Below are positions 15,567-18,043 of a stretch of DNA of 18,043 nt, one piece after another; positions within the stretch are counted from its first letter, which is position 1; each line of letters starts with the position of its first letter. The stretch comes from an uncultured Atopobium sp. (lineage in GTDB: Bacteria > Actinomycetota > Coriobacteriia > Coriobacteriales > Atopobiaceae): the NCBI GenBank assembly GCA_938028565.1, contig CALIZS010000056.1, positions 1 to 18,043 on the forward strand. Reading direction: 5' to 3'. Both the position numbers and the translations under genes were made by a program. The notes under the pieces are model-generated. The model saw only the letters and a program-made list of their open reading frames with translations. It had not been told where the DNA came from and made no database searches.

Positions 15567-16331
15567 ATGGAGCTCAAAGCTGATAAAAAGGTAATTGTCG
15601 AGCGTAATAACAAGGTTGTGTATGACAACGGAGACACAGTCGTTAAGGTGTTCAGCGGAAGCAAACCTTCTGCTGATATTATGAATGAGGCTTTAAACCT
15701 CACTCGTGCTGAGCAGGCTGGTATCAACGTTCCATCTCTTGTAGAGATTAGTAAGGTTGGTAATTGTTGGGCCGTTTCAACCAGAAAAGTTGAAGGTAAA
15801 ACAATTAGGCAGCTTATTGAGGAGCATCCAGAAAAAGAGGACGAGTATCTCAATAAGTTTGTCGATATTGAGCTGGCTATTCACGCTCATAAGGCACCGC
15901 TTCTTACTCGTCAAAAAGACAAGTTCACCCGAATGATTAACAGCATTCCAGACATTCTTGATGAGGCTACAAGGTATGAGCTTCTGCTCAAGCTTGATGG
16001 TATGAAGCCTCATACTAAGGTCTGTCATGGTGACTTTGTCCCTTCCAATGTTATTCTCGCCGAAGATGGCGCTCCTGTAATTCTTGACTGGGCCCATGCA
16101 ACACAAGGCAATGGCGCTGCAGACTGCGCTACAACTTACCTGCACCTGCTTCTTCATGGTGATGAGGAGCTTGCCGAGAAGTACATCAATCTTTATTGCA
16201 CCAAGCAGGGCTGCACTCGTCAGTATGTAAACGAATGGCTTGGCATTATTGCTGCAGCAGAGCTTGCTCGCGGTCGTGTAAAAGAAACAGAGTTCCTGCT
16301 TAAGTGGGTAAATGTTTTTGATGCAATGTAG
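15567..16331 (+). CDS. APH/choline-kinase-like phosphotransferase
   Basis: 254 residues from the ATG at 15567, chosen because GGAGG (15557-15561) lies 5 nt upstream; the reading frame extends 12 codons further without a ribosome binding site. The protein-kinase-like fold of aminoglycoside phosphotransferases is indicated by a nucleotide-binding Lys in DTVVKVF (Lys27), the catalytic-loop motif CHGDFVPSN (His154, Asp156, Asn161), and the metal-binding ILDW (Asp174). At this size it resembles small members of the APH/choline kinase group, which phosphorylate hydroxyl groups on small molecules. The actual substrate cannot be read; an antibiotic-resistance role should not be assumed. The gene stands alone between two terminators. 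Confidence 0.82.
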   Translation: MELKADKKVIVERNNKVVYDNGDTVVKVFSGSKPSADIMNEALNLTRAEQAGINVPSLVEISKVGNCWAVSTRKVEGKTIRQLIEEHPEKEDEYLNKFVDIELAIHAHKAPLLTRQKDKFTRMINSIPDILDEATRYELLLKLDGMKPHTKVCHGDFVPSNVILAEDGAPVILDWAHATQGNGAADCATTYLHLLLHGDEELAEKYINLYCTKQGCTRQYVNEWLGIIAAAELARGRVKETEFLLKWVNVFDAM

Positions 16332-16359
16332 TTGGTTACAAGAACTTTAAACTAGCTGG

Positions 16360-16390
16360 GAAGAGCCTCGTCAGGGGCTCTTCTTTTATT
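16360..16390 (+). terminator. Rho-independent terminator after the phosphotransferase gene
   Basis: A 10-bp stem, GAAGAGCCTC (16360-16369) with GGGGCTCTTC (16374-16383), has one G-U pair and a GTCA loop. TTTTATT follows. Confidence 0.92.
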
Positions 16391-16431
16391 ACACTTCTTG
16401 TCATTACATAAAGAGACACAAGGAGTTAGTC

Positions 16432-17073
16432 ATGTACGATATTGATCCAAAGCAGACCACCGCAAAGTCAGAAAATAAGAAATCAAAGCTTGAGCGCATG
16501 AGCGCTGGTGAGTGGTGTGGTGGTGAAGCTGACGCAGAACAAAGCGCAGCTTTTTGGCGCGCTAAGGATCTTGCCTGGGAGTTCAATCAGACCCGCCCAA
16601 GTGATAAAGAAAAGTGCCGTCAGATTTTGACTGAACTTCTCGGTGAACTAGGAGAGGGAAGTGCAGCAGTTTCTCCTTTTAATGTTGACTATGGCTTCAA
16701 TATCAAGATTGGCCCACATAGCTTTATCAACCACGGTGCATACTTGATGGATTGTGCGCCTATCACTTTTGGTGCTCATAGTTTTGTGGGCCCTCAGTTT
16801 AAGGCGTACACCGTTCAACACCCTCTAGATGCTGAGGAGAGAAATGCTTGGTATGAGCGAGCATTGCCTATCACGGTGGGAGATAACTGCTGGTTTGGCG
16901 GAAATGTGACGGTGCTTCCTGGCGTAACCATTGGCAATAACTGTGTTATTGGTGCTAATAGTCTGGTTACTAAAGATATTCCAGACAATTCTCTTGTTGT
17001 TGGCTCTTCCGCAAAGGTCGTACGTCAAATTACTGAGGCAGATAAGCTGGGACTTAAAAACCTTTTGGGCTAG
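16432..17073 (+). CDS. Maltose/galactoside-type sugar O-acetyltransferase
   Basis: 213 residues of the left-handed beta-helix acetyltransferase family (Maa/LacA/NodL group), which transfer acetyl from acetyl-CoA to a sugar hydroxyl. A short N-terminal Mac-type helical region (KLERMSAGEWC, about 19-29, through residue 70) precedes hexapeptide repeats, for example INHGAYLMDCAPITFGAHSFVG and VTVLPGVTIGNNCVIGANSLV (with short joins). The catalytic His is in YTVQHPLDAEER at residue 130. Pro-rich ending IPDNSLVVGSSAKVVRQI is typical. The first 15 residues are a Lys/Thr/Ser-rich extension. The ATG at 16432 has AAGGAG at 16420-16425. The native acceptor is unknown; family members often act on maltose, glucose or galactosides in vitro. 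Confidence 0.92.
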   Translation: MYDIDPKQTTAKSENKKSKLERMSAGEWCGGEADAEQSAAFWRAKDLAWEFNQTRPSDKEKCRQILTELLGELGEGSAAVSPFNVDYGFNIKIGPHSFINHGAYLMDCAPITFGAHSFVGPQFKAYTVQHPLDAEERNAWYERALPITVGDNCWFGGNVTVLPGVTIGNNCVIGANSLVTKDIPDNSLVVGSSAKVVRQITEADKLGLKNLLG

Positions 17074-17227
17074 TTCTGTTAGGCTAGGGGCGCGTGGCTT
17101 CGGGGCATACGACTTCAGAGTACTCGGTTTCAGAGCGCACAAAATGCGCGATTTAAGAAAACGCTGCTAGATTAGGTCTTTTAGGGAGATCGTTTAACTA
17201 TTTATTTGATGTTAGAGGCATCCGCGC
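17074..17227 (+). other. Gap between acetyltransferase gene and riboswitch promoter
   Basis: Contains a 5-bp hairpin GCGCA-CAAAA-TGCGC (17135-17149) without a U-tract, a poor terminator candidate for the acetyltransferase gene. No coding region or structured RNA is seen in it. Confidence 0.3.
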
Positions 17228-17233
17228 TATAAT
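17206..17233 (+). promoter_or_regulatory. Predicted housekeeping-sigma promoter of the riboswitch transcript
   Basis: A perfect -10 box TATAAT (17228-17233) lies 16 bp from TTGATG (17206-17211), which matches four of six -35 bases. Initiation would fall at about 17240, essentially at the first base of the riboswitch. Confidence 0.75.
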
Positions 17234-17240
17234 AAATATA

Positions 17241-17329
17241 CGGGGAGCTGGGAAATGGCCCGGCTGAGAGGCAGCACCTTATGCTGCGACCCATAAACCT
17301 GATCTGGGCAATGCCAGCGTAGGGAGCCA
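17241..17329 (+). ncRNA. TPP riboswitch (THI element)
   Basis: The conserved thi-box elements occur in order: GGGGAGC (17242-17248), CUGAGA (17264-17269), ACCC (17289-17292), ACCUGAUCUGG (17297-17307) and AAUGCCAGCGUAGGGA (17310-17325). Supporting helices are P3, GCTGGG (17247-17252) with CCCGGC (17259-17264), and an optional P3a hairpin GCAGCA (17271-17276) with TGCTGC (17282-17287). It binds thiamine diphosphate and normally turns off the downstream gene when the cofactor is abundant. The right edge is approximate because a P1 helix could not be drawn. Confidence 0.95.
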
Positions 17330-17363
17330 ATGCCGTCCTTACGCACTATAAGAAGGAGGGCAT
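17330..17363 (+). promoter_or_regulatory. Shine-Dalgarno-sequestering hairpin of the TPP riboswitch
   Basis: 17330-17340 (ATGCCGTCCTT) pairs with 17353-17363 (AAGGAGGGCAT): ten base pairs with a single G-G mismatch (17335/17358) around a 12-nt loop. The 3' arm holds the complete ribosome binding site and ends at the base before the ATG. This points to control of translation initiation; there is no terminator-like U-tract. Confidence 0.8.
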
Positions 17364-18043
17364 ATGAAAAAACTTTCTCAGTTTGCGTTGCAAGCCATAT
17401 CCCTTACTTCTTTTCTTGTGCTCTGGCAGCTTGTTATTGTTGCAGGAATTATTCCAAATTACCTTGTTCCGACTCCTATTCAGGTTATATTTGCGCTTGG
17501 AAAAGATTTCCAGCTTTTGATGACACATACAGGGATTACGCTTCTAGAATCCCTTATTGGCCTAGTTATTGGAGTGCTTATTGGCTTTGCGCTTGCGGTT
17601 CTTATGGACTTCTTCAAAACGCTGGATAAACTACTTTCTCCACTTATCACTATTTCACAGACTATTCCTATTGTGACCATCGCACCGCTTTTGGTGCTCT
17701 GGCTAGGATATGGTCTTTTGCCCAAGATTATTCTTGTAGCTATTTCAACATTTTTTCCTATTACCGTGGCGCTTAACTCAGCATTTAAAGCAATAGATCC
17801 CGATATGGTTGACCTCATGACCACCATGGGAGCTAGTCGTGTGCAGATTTTTTGGCATGTCAAGTTGGCCGCTGCTGCACCACAGTTTTTCTCGGGACTC
17901 AAAATGAGCGTGACCTACGCCGTAATTGGTGCAGTAATTGCAGAATGGCTGGGAGGCGACGCTGGACTGGGCGTGTATATGACGCGCGTCAGAAAGGCGT
18001 TTGCGTACGACAGGATGTTTGCGGCAATCGTGGTGGTGTCTGC
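17364..18043 (+). CDS. ABC transporter permease, SsuC/ThiX type, probably thiamine-precursor uptake (partial, cut by right edge)
   Basis: The open frame runs from the ATG at 17364 (AGAAGGAGGG at 17351-17360) to the window end: 226 codons, probably nearly complete, since such permeases have about 250-260 residues. Membrane segments are visible at about 12-30, 58-80, 100-118 and 121-140. The cytoplasmic EAA loop that docks the ATPase is DLMTTMGASRVQIFWHVKLA (150-169, invariant Gly156), continuing into APQFFSGLK. This is the pattern of the nitrate/sulfonate/taurine-type permeases. A TPP riboswitch directly upstream suggests the ThiX-like subgroup that imports pyrimidine (HMP) or other thiamine precursors with a ThiY-type binding protein and ThiZ-type ATPase, expected beyond the window. 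The transported compound is inferred from the riboswitch only. Confidence 0.9.
   Translation, partial: MKKLSQFALQAISLTSFLVLWQLVIVAGIIPNYLVPTPIQVIFALGKDFQLLMTHTGITLLESLIGLVIGVLIGFALAVLMDFFKTLDKLLSPLITISQTIPIVTIAPLLVLWLGYGLLPKIILVAISTFFPITVALNSAFKAIDPDMVDLMTTMGASRVQIFWHVKLAAAAPQFFSGLKMSVTYAVIGAVIAEWLGGDAGLGVYMTRVRKAFAYDRMFAAIVVVS

Noticed and set aside
15567..16331. Reading the APH-like gene as an antibiotic resistance determinant
   Set aside because: The motifs are shared by the whole APH/choline kinase superfamily. There is no mobile element or resistance context and nothing in the sequence defines the substrate.
17135..17149. GCGCA/TGCGC hairpin as terminator of the acetyltransferase gene
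   Set aside because: Stem of only 5 bp and no following U-tract.

Overview
The window looks like an ordinary chromosomal segment of a Gram-positive bacterium. The supporting signs are a cell-wall-anchored surface protein with two Cna-B domains, an AmaP / DUF2273 / Asp23 envelope cluster, a PcrA-type helicase, a PcsB-like wall hydrolase and strong GGAGG ribosome binding sites. The mid-range base composition together with this gene mix suggests a Coriobacteriia / Atopobiaceae-like (Atopobium, Lancefieldella, Olsenella) genome. That placement is inferred from general knowledge and is not proven. I see no mobile elements, CRISPR arrays, tRNAs or rRNAs.

Layout. 1-1655 (-) is the N-terminal half or more of an M16C presequence-protease-like zinc peptidase. 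1848-2843 (+) is an EamA/DMT transporter that converges, through a perfect bidirectional hairpin terminator, on a secreted coiled-coil wall hydrolase at 2919-3992 (-). That gene is divergent from undecaprenyl-diphosphate phosphatase uppP (4287-5219), so a 294-nt region separates two peptidoglycan-related genes. A tight run follows: pcrA helicase, MscS-type channel and mtnN nucleosidase (5371-9294, gaps of 2 and 1 nt). Next come a PiT phosphate transporter and its DUF47/PhoU-like partner (9495-11223), closed by a terminator.

11347-12779 is a compact amaP - DUF2273 - asp23 operon for a membrane-anchored envelope-stress complex. It is followed by an 823-residue beta-helix surface protein with two Cna-B domains and an atypical sorting motif (TPYTG). 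Two stand-alone genes come next, a small APH/choline-kinase-like phosphotransferase and a maltose/galactoside-type O-acetyltransferase. At the right edge a consensus -10 box leads directly into a TPP riboswitch, then a hairpin burying the Shine-Dalgarno, then an ABC permease of the SsuC/ThiX type cut by the window end. This is probably a thiamine-precursor importer.

I found no clearly new multi-gene system. The items most worth a second look are the riboswitch expression platform (SD-burying hairpin, repeated CAATGCC, no obvious P1 helix), the atypical sorting signal of the surface protein, repeats upstream of the wall hydrolase, and a 9-bp inverted repeat upstream of the phosphotransferase.
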